Part shown: positions 6,576 through 15,987 of the stretch, in pieces | Position numbering within the stretch: position 1 is the stretch's first letter | Layout of the letters: the number at the start of each line of letters is the position of its first letter | NCBI RefSeq assembly: GCF_013184545.1 | Contig: NZ_JAAOJA010000022.1 | Span: 1-48,422, forward strand | Reading direction: 5' to 3' | From: Pseudomonas tumuqii | GTDB taxonomy: Bacteria; Pseudomonadota; Gammaproteobacteria; Pseudomonadales; Pseudomonadaceae | DNA: 48,422 nucleotides | Made by a program: the position numbers and the translations under genes | Notes under the pieces: model-generated | What the model saw: only the letters and a program-made list of their open reading frames with translations | What the model was told of the DNA's origin: nothing | Database searches by the model: none

Positions 6576-7829
6576 GTGGCTCGCATCGACAAGGAACATT
6601 TCATCGGCCTGGAGTGGTTACGCTTTCTGCTTGGCATCTATGTGGTGGTTTTCCACACCCTGCATAGCTATCCGGATGAACAAAAACCGTCCTGGCTGGC
6701 GGATCTGACCGGGGTCGGATTCTTTGCCACCAGCAGCTTCTTCGTGCTGTCCGGCTTCCTGCTGGCTCATGTGTACTGCCGCCAAGGGCAATTGCGCGAA
6801 CCAGCCCGCAGCTTCTGGAGCAGGCGTTTCGCCAACCTCTATCCGCTGCACCTGTTTTCTCTGCTGCTGACGATCGGCGTGCTGTTCATCATCAGCAGCC
6901 TCGGTATCCCTCCCGATGACAGCAAGGCCAGCATCCGCTTCGTGATTTATGACACCAACGCAGACATGGCCGGCGCATCCCGGGAGACTCTTGAGCACTT
7001 CATGAGCAATGGCGAACTGCTGCTCAACTCCGGCTTGCAATTGCTCATGCTGCAAGCCTGGAATCCTTATTACCTGACGTTCAATGCGCCGCTATGGTCG
7101 ATTTCCACGTTGTTTTTCTTCTACCTGACCTTTCCCCTGCTGGCACCGCGGCTGATGCGCACACGCCACAAGGGCTGGTGGTTGGTCGCCATCACCCTGA
7201 TCTACCTGCTGCCACCGCTCTGGGTGATCCAGAGCCAGGAATACGGCATGCCCTACACCGGCATACTGCACCGCATGCCCCTGCTGCGCCTGCCAGAGTT
7301 TCTCGCTGGCATTCTGTTGTACGGGCTGTTCCGCCAGCTGCGCGACAACGGCTACCAGCCACAGCTGAGGGCCAAGCTGCTGCTTGGCGGCTTCAGCCTG
7401 CTGTGCTTCGGCGCAGCGATCTGGCTGCTGAAAGGTGAACAGTACTGGTACTTCCTGCTGCACAACGGCTTGCTGCTGCCCGCGCAACTGGCCCTGGTCT
7501 ATCTGTGTGCCCTGATAGCCACGCCAGACAGCGAGCGCCTGATCCACTGGTCACAGCGTCTGGGTGCCGCATCGCTCCCGCTGTTTGTCCTGCACGTGCC
7601 GATTTTCATTATGTTTTCCCGCTCGGAAAAGCTCCTCGGCGTTGCCTCAGCACAGTGTTTCGAGCGCTGGACCAGCTGTGCCCAGCAAGCCGGTGAGCAA
7701 GCGCTGTCACTGTGGTTCTACCCACTGTTTCTGCTGTTGACGATTGCTTTGTGCGTCTGGGCGCAAGAAAATGCAGTAGTCCCGGCACGCAGGTGGCTAC
7801 TCAGGCGCCTGCCGATATCTGTCCAGTAA
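6576..7829 (+). CDS. Acyltransferase 3 family membrane protein (OpgC/OafA-like)
   Basis: 417-residue polytopic membrane acyltransferase of the OafA/YrhL (acyltransferase 3) family, which moves acyl groups across the inner membrane onto sugars. Family motifs: LEWLRFLLGIYVVVFH (R16 and H27, the RxxR/H region of helix 1), SSFFVLSGFLLA, and FWSRRFANLYPLHLF. About ten hydrophobic helices. The start is the GTG at 6576 behind AGGAGATCAGA; an earlier frame extension has no homology or ribosome site. The next two genes on the same strand make osmoregulated periplasmic glucans, and OpgC, the glucan succinyltransferase of E. coli, belongs to this family. A glucan-decorating role is therefore a reasonable inference, but O-antigen or other sugars remain possible. 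Confidence 0.88.
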   Translation: MARIDKEHFIGLEWLRFLLGIYVVVFHTLHSYPDEQKPSWLADLTGVGFFATSSFFVLSGFLLAHVYCRQGQLREPARSFWSRRFANLYPLHLFSLLLTIGVLFIISSLGIPPDDSKASIRFVIYDTNADMAGASRETLEHFMSNGELLLNSGLQLLMLQAWNPYYLTFNAPLWSISTLFFFYLTFPLLAPRLMRTRHKGWWLVAITLIYLLPPLWVIQSQEYGMPYTGILHRMPLLRLPEFLAGILLYGLFRQLRDNGYQPQLRAKLLLGGFSLLCFGAAIWLLKGEQYWYFLLHNGLLLPAQLALVYLCALIATPDSERLIHWSQRLGAASLPLFVLHVPIFIMFSRSEKLLGVASAQCFERWTSCAQQAGEQALSLWFYPLFLLLTIALCVWAQENAVVPARRWLLRRLPISVQ

Positions 7830-7932
7830 AGATCCCCCAGCAAAGAGGAATCATTTACGGATAACATGGTCGGAAAATCAGTACCCGGTTCAACTGGGCC
7901 GCTCTATCTTTCTTGCTTCGTCTGGTGAATCC

Positions 7933-9519
7933 GTGTCATTGAAAATCGTCAAACTTTCTTCCCCTCACGGCATCCTCTCCCCCCTCCTCCATTTGGCCTC
8001 TATCGCCTTGCTGCTCTGCGCCGCTCAAGTACAGGCGTTCTCGCTGGATGACGTGGCTGCCAAGGCCAAGGCTCTCGGCGAAAAAGGCTACAGTGCACCG
8101 GCCAGCAATCTGCCTGCCCAATTCAGCGAGATGGCCTTCGCCGATTATCAGAAAATCCAACCGCGTCCTGAAGCGTTCGAGTGGAGCGAGCGCGATACGC
8201 CGTTCAAACTGAGCTTTTATCACCAGGGCATGCACTTCAATACACCGGTGAAGATCAACGAGATCACCAGCACCACGGTCAAGGAAATCAAGTACGACCC
8301 CGAACGCTTTAATTTCGGTGACCTGAAACTCGACCAGCAAGCGACCAAGAATCTCGGCTATGCCGGTTTTCGGGTGATGTACCCGATCAACCAGAAGGGC
8401 AAGCAAGACGAGATCATGAGCATGCTCGGTGCCAGCTACTTCCGAGTGATCGGCAAAGGACAGGTGTACGGTTTGTCGGCGCGCGGCCTGAACATCGACA
8501 CCGCACTGCCCAGTGGCGAGGAGTTTCCCTATTTCCGCGAGTTCTGGATCGAACGGCCGAGGCCGCAGGACAAGCACCTGGTGATTTTCGCCCTGCTCGA
8601 CTCACCGCGCGCGACCGGCGCCTACCGTTTCATCCTGCGCCCGGGCAAGGATGCACTGGTGGATGTACAAGCCCGCGTGTACCTGCGCGACGCAGTCGAC
8701 GAACTTGGTCTGGCATCGCTGACCAGCATGTTCCTGTTCGACCCGAAACAGCCCCCCAGGCAGCACAGTTTCCGGCCGGCCCTGCATGACTCCAACGGCC
8801 TGGCGATCCATGCCGGCAATGGCGAGTGGCTCTGGCGACCGCTGAACAATCCAAAACACCTGGCCGTCAGCAGCTGGCAGGTGGAAAACCCGAGAGGCTT
8901 CGGCTTGCTGCAACGCGGTCGGGAGTTCTCCCGCTACGAAGACCTCGACGACCGTTACGACCTGCGCCCTAGCGCCTGGATCGAACCCAGGGGTGACTGG
9001 GGCAAAGGCCGGATAAAGCTGGTGGAAATCCCCACCCAGGACGAGACCAACGACAACATAGTGGCATTCTGGGCGCCGGATAAACTGCCCGAAAAAGGCC
9101 AACCCCTGGAATTTGCCTACCGCATGCACTGGACCCGTGACGAACCAGCGCTGCATCAGCCGGACAACGCCTGGGTCGCCCAGACCCTGCGCGCGCCGGG
9201 TGAAGACAAGCAGGCCAACCTGATCCGCCAACTGGACGACAGTATCGCCATGCTGATCGACTTCGAAGGCCCCGCACTGACCAAGTTGGCGAAAGATGCC
9301 GCACCGAGTTCGCAAGTCAGCGTCGGCGACAATGCTAAGCTGATGGAGAACAACCTGCGTTATAACCCCGCCACCCGTGGCTGGCGCCTGACCTTGCGGA
9401 TCAAGGTCAAAAACCCCGAGCAGCCGGTGGAGATGCGCGCGGCGCTGATCAATGGCGACCAGCCGCTGAGTGAAACCTGGAGTTATCAATTACCCGCCCA
9501 CACGGCTATCAGTCGATGA
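7933..9519 (+). CDS. opgG: Glucans biosynthesis protein G
   Basis: Periplasmic protein needed to make osmoregulated periplasmic glucans; it acts on the beta-1,2 glucan backbone produced by OpgH, adding or shaping branches. 528 residues with an N-terminal signal peptide (hydrophobic LLHLASIALLLCAAQVQA, cleavage after AQA, about residue 35). The MdoG fold follows: FSLDDVAAKAKALGEKGY at the mature N-terminus, FREFWIERPRP in the middle, and a C-terminal Ig-like domain. The start is GTG at 7933. Its stop overlaps the opgH start as ATGA, so the two are translationally coupled. An acyltransferase gene lies 103 bases upstream on the same strand. Confidence 0.95.
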   Translation: MSLKIVKLSSPHGILSPLLHLASIALLLCAAQVQAFSLDDVAAKAKALGEKGYSAPASNLPAQFSEMAFADYQKIQPRPEAFEWSERDTPFKLSFYHQGMHFNTPVKINEITSTTVKEIKYDPERFNFGDLKLDQQATKNLGYAGFRVMYPINQKGKQDEIMSMLGASYFRVIGKGQVYGLSARGLNIDTALPSGEEFPYFREFWIERPRPQDKHLVIFALLDSPRATGAYRFILRPGKDALVDVQARVYLRDAVDELGLASLTSMFLFDPKQPPRQHSFRPALHDSNGLAIHAGNGEWLWRPLNNPKHLAVSSWQVENPRGFGLLQRGREFSRYEDLDDRYDLRPSAWIEPRGDWGKGRIKLVEIPTQDETNDNIVAFWAPDKLPEKGQPLEFAYRMHWTRDEPALHQPDNAWVAQTLRAPGEDKQANLIRQLDDSIAMLIDFEGPALTKLAKDAAPSSQVSVGDNAKLMENNLRYNPATRGWRLTLRIKVKNPEQPVEMRAALINGDQPLSETWSYQLPAHTAISR

Positions 9520-12104
9520 ACGAGCAGAGCGCCGCCCCCCTGCACCAGCCAGAGCTGGACGCCTACCTGGCAGAATTGTCACTGCCTGACGCAGAGCGAG
9601 AGGCGCTGGCCCAGGCCGAGAGCTTCGCCGACCTGCACCGGCGTCTGTCCGGCCAGCCGGCGCCGAGCACGGCCGAAGCCGTCTGCCAGTCCGCGACACG
9701 CCGCCTGCAACTTGGCGCCGGAACCAACCTGGCTGACATCGGTGTCCTCGGCGAAGATGCCGCTGGCCGGCCGCGCATCGAGGCTACCCCGCCCCTGCAC
9801 CGCAGCCATGTGACCCCCGAGGCCTGGCGCACCAATATCCTGGTACGTGCCTGGCGCAAACTGCTCGGCAGGAAAAGCCCGCCGCCGCCGCCGCGGCAGC
9901 AGCTGGAACCCGCCCCCTGGCGCCAGGTTGGCTCGCACCGCCGGCTGGTCCTGCTGCTGTTGATGCTCGGACAAACCGCAGTGGCGACCTGGTACATGAA
10001 CAGCATCCTGCCCTATCAGGGCTGGATCCTGATCGACCTGCAGGAAATCATGCAGCAGAGCCTGCAGCAGAGTTTCATCCAGGTTCTGCCTTACCTGGTG
10101 CAGGGCAGCATCCTGGTGCTGTTCTCCATCCTGTTCTGCTGGGTTTCCGCCGGTTTCTGGACCGCCCTGATGGGCTTCTGGGAGCTGCTGCGCGGCTATG
10201 ACCGGTACGGGATTTCCGGCGCGCACGCGGGTGATCAGCCGATCCCTGCCGAAGCGCGGACCGCGATCATCATGCCGATCTGCAACGAGGACGTGCCGCG
10301 GGTCTTCGCCGGGTTGCGCGCAACCTATGAGTCGGTGGCCGCCACCGGCGATCTCGATCGCTTCGATTTCTTCGTGCTCAGCGATACCGGCGACGCCGAC
10401 ATCGCCGCCGCCGAGCAGAGCGCCTGGCTGGAACTGTGCCAGGCCTGCAAAGGCTTCGGCCGGATCTTCTACCGGCGCCGGCGCCGCCGGGTCAAACGCA
10501 AAAGCGGCAATATCGACGATTTTTGCCGCCGCTGGGGCAGCAACTACCGCTACATGGTGGTCCTCGATGCCGACAGCGTCATGAGCGGCGAAAGCCTGAC
10601 CTGCCTGGTGCGCCTGATGGAAAACAATCCCCAGGCCGGGATTATCCAGACCGCACCGAAGTCCGCCGGCATGAATACCCTGTATGCACGCCTGCAACAA
10701 TTCGCCACCCGCGCCTACGGCCCGCTGTTCACCGCCGGCCTGCACTTCTGGCAACTCGGCGAATCGCACTACTGGGGGCACAACGCGATCATCCGCGTAC
10801 AGCCTTTCATCGACCACTGCGCCCTGGCGCCGCTGCCGGGCAAGGGCGCATTCGCTGGCGCGATCATGTCCCACGACTTCGTCGAAGCGTCACTGATGCG
10901 GCGCGCCGGTTGGGGTGTCTGGATCGCCTACGATGTACCCGGCAGCTATGAGGAACTGCCGCCCAACCTGATCGACGAGCTGGAACGCGATCGCCGCTGG
11001 TGCCATGGCAACCTGATGAATTTCCGCCTGTTCCTGGTCAAGGGCATGCACCCGGTGCACCGTGCGGTGTTCCTCACCGGGGTGATGTCCTACCTGTCGG
11101 CACCGCTGTGGTTCCTCTTCCTGCTGCTCTCCACCGCGTTGCTGGCGACCCACACCCTGCTGGAGCCCCAGTATTTCCTGGTGCCCGGCCAGTTGTTCCC
11201 GATCTGGCCGCACTGGAATCCAGATCAAGCCATTGCCCTGTTCTCCACCACCCTGACCTTGCTGTTCCTGCCCAAACTGCTCAGCGTCCTGCTGATCTGG
11301 GTCAAGGGTGCGCACGCCTATGGCGGCGCGTTCAAGGTCAGCCTCAGCATGCTCCTGGAAATGCTCTTCTCGGTACTGCTGGCGCCGGTCAGAATGCTGT
11401 TCCACACCCGCTTCGTCACCGCTGCCTTTCTCGGCTGGTCGGTGCAATGGAACTCACCCCAACGTGACGATGGCATAACCACCTGGGGCGACGGCGTACG
11501 TCGGCACGGCTGGCAAACCCTGCTGGGTATCTTCTGGACTGCCGGGGTCGCCTGGCTCGACCCGGTGTTCCTCTGGTGGCTGGCGCCGATCGTGGTGTCG
11601 CTGATGGTGTCGATCCCGGTTTCGGTGATTTCCAGCCGCCTGAGCCTGGGCCTGAGTGCCCGACGCAACCAGCTGTTCCTGATCCCCGAAGAGTCGAATC
11701 CGCCCCAGGAACTGGTGTCCACCTATGCCTACGCCAGGCACAACCGCGAGCATGCCCTGCACCAGGGATTTATCGCCGCAGTCCTGCAGCCGTTCCCCAA
11801 CGCCCTGGCGTGCGCCATGGCAACCGCTCGTCATGGCGATTCGTCACGCCTCGAAACGGCCCGCCAGCGCTTGTTGCAACATGCGCTGAAAAACGGCCCG
11901 AAAAAGCTCGACGGCCCCAGCAAACTGGCCTTGTTGAGTGATCCCGTGGTGCTCAGCCGCCTGCACGCGCTGCTCTGGGAACAGGCCGAGCTGCACCCCT
12001 TGTGGCGACATGCCTTTGGCCAGTCCATACAGCAGCCAGCCCGTTTGCCAGTCACGCAGGCCAGGCTTCCCCTGTCGCAGCCGCCCCGCCCGGTAGCCGG
12101 CTAA
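9516..12104 (+). CDS. opgH: Glucans biosynthesis glucosyltransferase H
   Basis: Inner-membrane family 2 glycosyltransferase that polymerises UDP-glucose into the beta-1,2 glucan backbone and exports it to the periplasm for OpgG. 862 residues: a cytoplasmic N-terminus with a proline run (KSPPPPPRQQ), two membrane helices near residues 145-225, and the catalytic domain with IMPICNEDVPRVFAGL, VVLDADSVMSG (DxD) and ELERDRRWCHGN (the RxxRW acceptor motif). Several C-terminal helices follow. In enteric bacteria OpgH also inhibits FtsZ when UDP-glucose is plentiful; not shown for Pseudomonas here. Overlaps opgG by 4 bases and ends in two tandem hairpins. Confidence 0.96.
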   Translation: MNEQSAAPLHQPELDAYLAELSLPDAEREALAQAESFADLHRRLSGQPAPSTAEAVCQSATRRLQLGAGTNLADIGVLGEDAAGRPRIEATPPLHRSHVTPEAWRTNILVRAWRKLLGRKSPPPPPRQQLEPAPWRQVGSHRRLVLLLLMLGQTAVATWYMNSILPYQGWILIDLQEIMQQSLQQSFIQVLPYLVQGSILVLFSILFCWVSAGFWTALMGFWELLRGYDRYGISGAHAGDQPIPAEARTAIIMPICNEDVPRVFAGLRATYESVAATGDLDRFDFFVLSDTGDADIAAAEQSAWLELCQACKGFGRIFYRRRRRRVKRKSGNIDDFCRRWGSNYRYMVVLDADSVMSGESLTCLVRLMENNPQAGIIQTAPKSAGMNTLYARLQQFATRAYGPLFTAGLHFWQLGESHYWGHNAIIRVQPFIDHCALAPLPGKGAFAGAIMSHDFVEASLMRRAGWGVWIAYDVPGSYEELPPNLIDELERDRRWCHGNLMNFRLFLVKGMHPVHRAVFLTGVMSYLSAPLWFLFLLLSTALLATHTLLEPQYFLVPGQLFPIWPHWNPDQAIALFSTTLTLLFLPKLLSVLLIWVKGAHAYGGAFKVSLSMLLEMLFSVLLAPVRMLFHTRFVTAAFLGWSVQWNSPQRDDGITTWGDGVRRHGWQTLLGIFWTAGVAWLDPVFLWWLAPIVVSLMVSIPVSVISSRLSLGLSARRNQLFLIPEESNPPQELVSTYAYARHNREHALHQGFIAAVLQPFPNALACAMATARHGDSSRLETARQRLLQHALKNGPKKLDGPSKLALLSDPVVLSRLHALLWEQAELHPLWRHAFGQSIQQPARLPVTQARLPLSQPPRPVAG

Positions 12105-12110
12105 CACACC

Positions 12111-12166
12111 CTTCGGCTGCGATGCTTGGCACATCGCAACCGAAGGCTCTGCTGCCGAGCAGAGCC
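12111..12166 (+). terminator. Two tandem hairpins after opgH
   Basis: CTTCGG-C-TGCGATG pairs with CATCGCA-A-CCGAAG (12111-12145); immediately after, GGCTCTGCT pairs with AGCAGAGCC around GCCG (12145-12166). No clear T-tract follows, so termination is likely but not certain. Confidence 0.6.
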
Positions 12167-12394
12167 GCTGGTCAGCAAGAACCTGCCGCCGAGCATGCCG
12201 GTCCGCGGCCATGCACTTGCCTTATGCACAGACTCACTATACTGATGCCAGATCGCCATATCCTTCACCCATGATCGGCGACACCGATAATCGACGCGAG
12301 CGTGGTCTACGACTGCTAGGGCCGTTGTCGTGACCGCATACCCTGTCGATGGTTGTACAAGGCTGTATAGACGCTGAGTCAACGGCAGGTCGCC

Positions 12395-14065
12395 ATGCCC
12401 CTACCCGTTCACACACCACCCGGCAAGCGGGGCAACACTTCGCTACGCTTAGGCCTCGGCCTGTTGCTGGTGCAGTTGCTGTGCCTGGCCGAGACCATGG
12501 CCGCAGAAAAAATCCGCCTGCAACTGCGCTGGCTGCATCAGTTCCAGTTCGCCGGCTACTACATGGCCCAGGAAAAAGGCTTCTATGCGCAGGCCGGGCT
12601 GGAGGTGGAAATCCGCCCAGGCGGGCCCGGCACGCCGAAGCCGATAGACCTCCTGCTCGAAGGGAATGCCGATTTTGCCATTGCCAACAGCGGCCTGGTC
12701 ATCGCGCGCTTGCAGGGCCGGCCGGTGGTGGCGCTGGCGGCGATCATGCAGAGTTCGCCAATCGTGTGGATAGTGCGCGCCGACTCGGACATCTACACGC
12801 CCCACGACCTGGCAGGCAAGCGGGTAATGCTGATGCCGGCACCGGAAAACGCCGAACTGCTTGTCACCCTGGCCCGTGAAGGCGTCGATCAAGACCGCCT
12901 GCAGCTGCAACAGACCAGCTTCGACCCGCAAGATCTGATCGACGGCAACACCGACGCCTACAACGGTTACATTTCCAACGAGCTGTTCTGGCTGCAACAA
13001 CAGCAGCTGCCCTACCGGTTGATCAAGCCGCGCGAATACGGGGTCAACTTCTACAGTGACGTGCTGACCACTAGCGAAGTCCTGCTGCAACAGCGTCCCG
13101 CACAGGTCGAGGCCTTCATCCAGGCCAGCCTCAAGGGCTGGCAATACGCCCTGGAACACATCGAGGAAAGCGTACAGCTGATCCATCAACGCTATGCCCC
13201 CGACAAGAGCCTGGAACATCTGCGTTTCGAAGCCGAAGAATTGCACAAGCTGATCATGCCGGAGCTGGTGCAACTGGGGCACATGAACCCGGGGCGCTGG
13301 CACGCCATTGCGCAAAGCTACCTGGATCTGGGTATGGCCGATGGACCGATCGAACTGGACGGTTTCATCTACAAGCGCAAGGTTGCAACCGATCACAGCC
13401 TGCTTTACCAGGTGCTTGGCGGGGCTTTGCTAGCCCTGCTGCTGCTGGGCGCCGTGGCGTTGCGCTTTGCCCGCCTGACTCGCAAGCTGCGCCTGGAGGT
13501 CAAGCGCCGGCAACAGGCCGAGCAGGAACTGCGCAGCAGCAACCTGCAACTGGAGCGCCTGGCCAATACCGATCGCCTGACCGGACAATGGTCGCGCCTG
13601 AAGATCGAGGAGTTGGCGCACAACGAAATCAAGCGGGCCGAGCGCTATGATTTCCCCCTGGCCCTGGTATTTCTCGATATCGACCGCTTCAAGTCGGTCA
13701 ACGACCAGTATGGTCACGACGTCGGCGACTGCGTCCTCACTGGCGTGGCGCACCGGATCAAGAGCCACCTGCGCGACTCCGACAGCCTGTGCCGCTGGGG
13801 CGGCGAGGAATTCATCATCCTCATGCCGCACACCGACCTCGACCAGGCCTGCCTGATCGCGGAAAAGCTCCGCGGCCTGCTCGCCGCCGAACCGCTGACC
13901 GGCACCATCGGCGTTACCGGCAGCTTCGGCGTGGCGCAGTGGCAGCCCGGACAAGGCCTGGGCGAGCTGGTGCACTGCGCCGACCTGATGCTCTATCGCG
14001 CCAAGAAGTTGGGGCGCAACCGGGTCGAACGCTTTTCTCCCTGCGCCATCCTGCCCCTGGTGTAA
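12395..14065 (+). CDS. Diguanylate cyclase with periplasmic THI5/NMT1-like sensor
   Basis: 556-residue membrane signalling protein. A signal/anchor segment (LGLGLLLVQLLCLAETMAA, about 17-36) leads into a THI5/NMT1-like solute-binding domain (about 37-330; note LRWLHQFQFAGYYMAQEKGFY, typical of pyrimidine/thiamine-precursor binders). Then come a membrane helix (about 345-367), a short coiled coil, and a GGDEF domain. The catalytic loop is RWGGEEF (GGEEF at 469-473), with an RxxD inhibitory site RDSD at 460-463, so it should make c-di-GMP and be product-inhibited. The ligand is inferred to be a pyrimidine-like or other small nitrogen compound. Convergent with hyi, 4 bases apart. Confidence 0.88.
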   Translation: MPLPVHTPPGKRGNTSLRLGLGLLLVQLLCLAETMAAEKIRLQLRWLHQFQFAGYYMAQEKGFYAQAGLEVEIRPGGPGTPKPIDLLLEGNADFAIANSGLVIARLQGRPVVALAAIMQSSPIVWIVRADSDIYTPHDLAGKRVMLMPAPENAELLVTLAREGVDQDRLQLQQTSFDPQDLIDGNTDAYNGYISNELFWLQQQQLPYRLIKPREYGVNFYSDVLTTSEVLLQQRPAQVEAFIQASLKGWQYALEHIEESVQLIHQRYAPDKSLEHLRFEAEELHKLIMPELVQLGHMNPGRWHAIAQSYLDLGMADGPIELDGFIYKRKVATDHSLLYQVLGGALLALLLLGAVALRFARLTRKLRLEVKRRQQAEQELRSSNLQLERLANTDRLTGQWSRLKIEELAHNEIKRAERYDFPLALVFLDIDRFKSVNDQYGHDVGDCVLTGVAHRIKSHLRDSDSLCRWGGEEFIILMPHTDLDQACLIAEKLRGLLAAEPLTGTIGVTGSFGVAQWQPGQGLGELVHCADLMLYRAKKLGRNRVERFSPCAILPLV

Positions 14066-14069
14066 CGGG

Positions 14070-14855
14070 CTAGCCGGCGTTGCGCCAGCTGGCCAGCCAG
14101 CCCAGCCCCGCCTGCGTACCCGCCTCGCCCGGCAGGTACTCGGCGCCCAGCCAGCCCCGATAGCCGCTGCGTTCGAGCGCCGCCAGGGCTGGAGCAAACT
14201 CGAGCTGACCGGTTCCCGGCGCCCCGCGCCCGGGGCAATCGGCGAACTGCACATGGCCGATGCGCCCGACCAATAACGCGATGCCTGCCAGCAGGTCCAC
14301 GCCTTGGCGCGCCATGTGATAGAGGTCGTACTGGGCCGCCAGATTGGGGTGCCCGACCCTGCGCAACAACTCATCGAGCTGTTCCGGGGTGTTGATCAAA
14401 AAGCCCGGCATGTCCAGCGGGTTGATCGCCTCCACCAGCACGCGGATCCCCAGCACCCGAAAAGCCTCGGCGCTCTTGTGCAGATTGGCGGCCAGGGTCG
14501 CCAACGCCCGTTCTCGGCTTACCCCCTCGGCCAGGCGCCCGGGCAGCACATTGACGCAGGCCGGACGCACCATCGCCGCATAGGTCAGCGCCTCCTGCAG
14601 TGCCGCATCGAACTCGGCCTGGCGCGCCGGCACCGCCGCCAGACCGGCGCCGCCGTCGAGCAGGTCGCCAGCCGGCAGATTGATCAGCACCAGCGGCATA
14701 CCCGCGGCCTCCAGTGCCTCCTTCAGGCGAATCGCCGCCAGCTCGTAGGGAAACTGGATCTCCACCCCATCGAAGCCCGCTGCGGCGGCCGCCACCACCC
14801 GCTCGCGCAACGGCAGCTCAGTGAACAACAGCGACAGGTTGGCGGCGATTTTCAT
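14070..14855 (-). CDS. hyi: Hydroxypyruvate isomerase family protein
   Basis: 261-residue TIM-barrel sugar isomerase (xylose-isomerase-like fold). Family enzymes interconvert hydroxypyruvate and tartronate semialdehyde in glyoxylate/glycerate metabolism. Visible: KIAANLSLLFTELPL at the N-terminus, GFDGVEIQFPY, LVEAINPLDMPGF (metal-binding glutamate), AAQYDLYHMARQGVD (Asp/His metal site) and IGHVQFADCPGRGAPGTGQ, all Hyi/OtnI signatures. The start ATG overlaps the stop of the upstream dehydrogenase gene (ATGA). Paired with a tartronate-semialdehyde-reductase-like enzyme, but the usual partner glyoxylate carboligase (gcl) is absent here, so the pathway may be split or the substrate may differ (OtnI-like). 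Confidence 0.87.
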   Translation of the reverse strand: MKIAANLSLLFTELPLRERVVAAAAAGFDGVEIQFPYELAAIRLKEALEAAGMPLVLINLPAGDLLDGGAGLAAVPARQAEFDAALQEALTYAAMVRPACVNVLPGRLAEGVSRERALATLAANLHKSAEAFRVLGIRVLVEAINPLDMPGFLINTPEQLDELLRRVGHPNLAAQYDLYHMARQGVDLLAGIALLVGRIGHVQFADCPGRGAPGTGQLEFAPALAALERSGYRGWLGAEYLPGEAGTQAGLGWLASWRNAG

Positions 14856-15754
14856 GCCTCGCCCTCCCGATACAGTTGCACCAGCGTGGCCGGGTCGCGC
14901 TGCAGATTGCCCTGGCTGCCGTGCAGGCGCATCAACTGTGCCGCCAGGCCGCTGAGTGGTGTGGCCGAACCGATCTCGCGGGACAGTTTGACCGCGCTGT
15001 CGAGATCCTTGAGCAAGGTGCGCACATGCCATTTGATCGGTTCGAACTGGCTGCTGGCCATTTGCGGGGCGAGGATCTGCAGCTGTTTGGAATCGGCAAA
15101 ACCACCGGCCAAGGCCGGCGCGAGCAGGCTGGCATCGACCCCGGCCCGCTCCGCCAGGGCCACCACCTCGGCAATCACCAGCGTGTTGCAGGCGACGATC
15201 ATCTGGTTGCACAACTTGGTCACCTGACCGGCACCGACATCGCCCATGCGGGTCAGGCGCTGACCCAGGTGGGCGAGGATCGGTCGCGCCCGTTCGACAT
15301 CCTCCTCGCGCCCGCCGGCCATGATTGCCAGGCTGCCGGCCTCGGCGCCTGGCGTGCCGCCGGACACAGGCGCATCGACCCAGCGCATGCCACAGCGCTG
15401 CTCCAGTTCGGCGGCCATCGCGCGGGTCGCCGCCGGTTCCAGACTGGAGAAATCCACCAGCAGTTGCCCGGGGCGGGCGCCCTCGACGATACCGCCGGAG
15501 CCGAACACCACCTCACGCACCACCTCGGTATTGGCCAGGCAGAGCATCACGATGCCGGCATCGGTGCACAACTCGGCCGGGGTTTGCGCACGCTGCGCCC
15601 CCAGCTCGAGCAACGGCAGGCACTTGTCCGGCGAACGGTTCCACACGCTCAGGGGATAGCCCGCGGCCAGCAGGCGCCGGGTCATGGGCAGGCCCATCAG
15701 GCCGATGCCGGCGAAAGCCAGGGCCGGAAGGGAGGTGGTCATCGATGCCGACAT
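14852..15754 (-). CDS. NAD(P)-dependent 2-hydroxy-3-oxopropionate reductase-like enzyme
   Basis: 300-residue beta-hydroxyacid dehydrogenase. The N-terminal Rossmann fold has GIGLMGLPMTRRLLAAGY (GxGxMGxxM), the substrate loop DAPVSGGTPGAEAGSLAIMAGG, and the catalytic lysine in GAGQVTKLCNQM. The closest role is GlxR/GarR, reducing tartronate semialdehyde to D-glycerate; 3-hydroxyisobutyrate dehydrogenase is the alternative in this family. Start at 15754 (MSASMTT) behind GGAG about 8 bases upstream; a second ATG four codons on is possible. Translationally coupled to hyi, which supports the tartronate semialdehyde role. Confidence 0.85.
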   Translation of the reverse strand: MSASMTTSLPALAFAGIGLMGLPMTRRLLAAGYPLSVWNRSPDKCLPLLELGAQRAQTPAELCTDAGIVMLCLANTEVVREVVFGSGGIVEGARPGQLLVDFSSLEPAATRAMAAELEQRCGMRWVDAPVSGGTPGAEAGSLAIMAGGREEDVERARPILAHLGQRLTRMGDVGAGQVTKLCNQMIVACNTLVIAEVVALAERAGVDASLLAPALAGGFADSKQLQILAPQMASSQFEPIKWHVRTLLKDLDSAVKLSREIGSATPLSGLAAQLMRLHGSQGNLQRDPATLVQLYREGEA

Positions 15755-15790
15755 AATGCGACTCCAGCTCAAAGGTGATGGATATCTTAA

Positions 15791-15867
15791 CGTAGGGTGG
15801 GACGGGCTAGCGGCGCGAAACGTCTGCAGCGAACCGGGCACGAACCGGGCACGCCGCGTAACCCACC
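15791..15867. repeat. Imperfect inverted repeat with an 11-bp tandem duplication
   Basis: CGTAGGGTGGG on the left and GCGTAACCCACC on the right resemble an intergenic repeat common in Pseudomonas. Between them CGAACCGGGCA is duplicated in tandem (15830-15840 and 15841-15851). Lies in the divergent gap between the dehydrogenase gene and the ABC importer. Confidence 0.5.
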
Positions 15868-15987
15868 GGGGTGTAAGGCAGACACCGCCGCGGCAATCCG
15901 AACAGAGGGCTTCGCCCGCCCAACCACAAGCGCGTGATTCCCTTTATACTTCGCCGGCTTTCCCCGCTATTGAACCGGAGAACCCCC

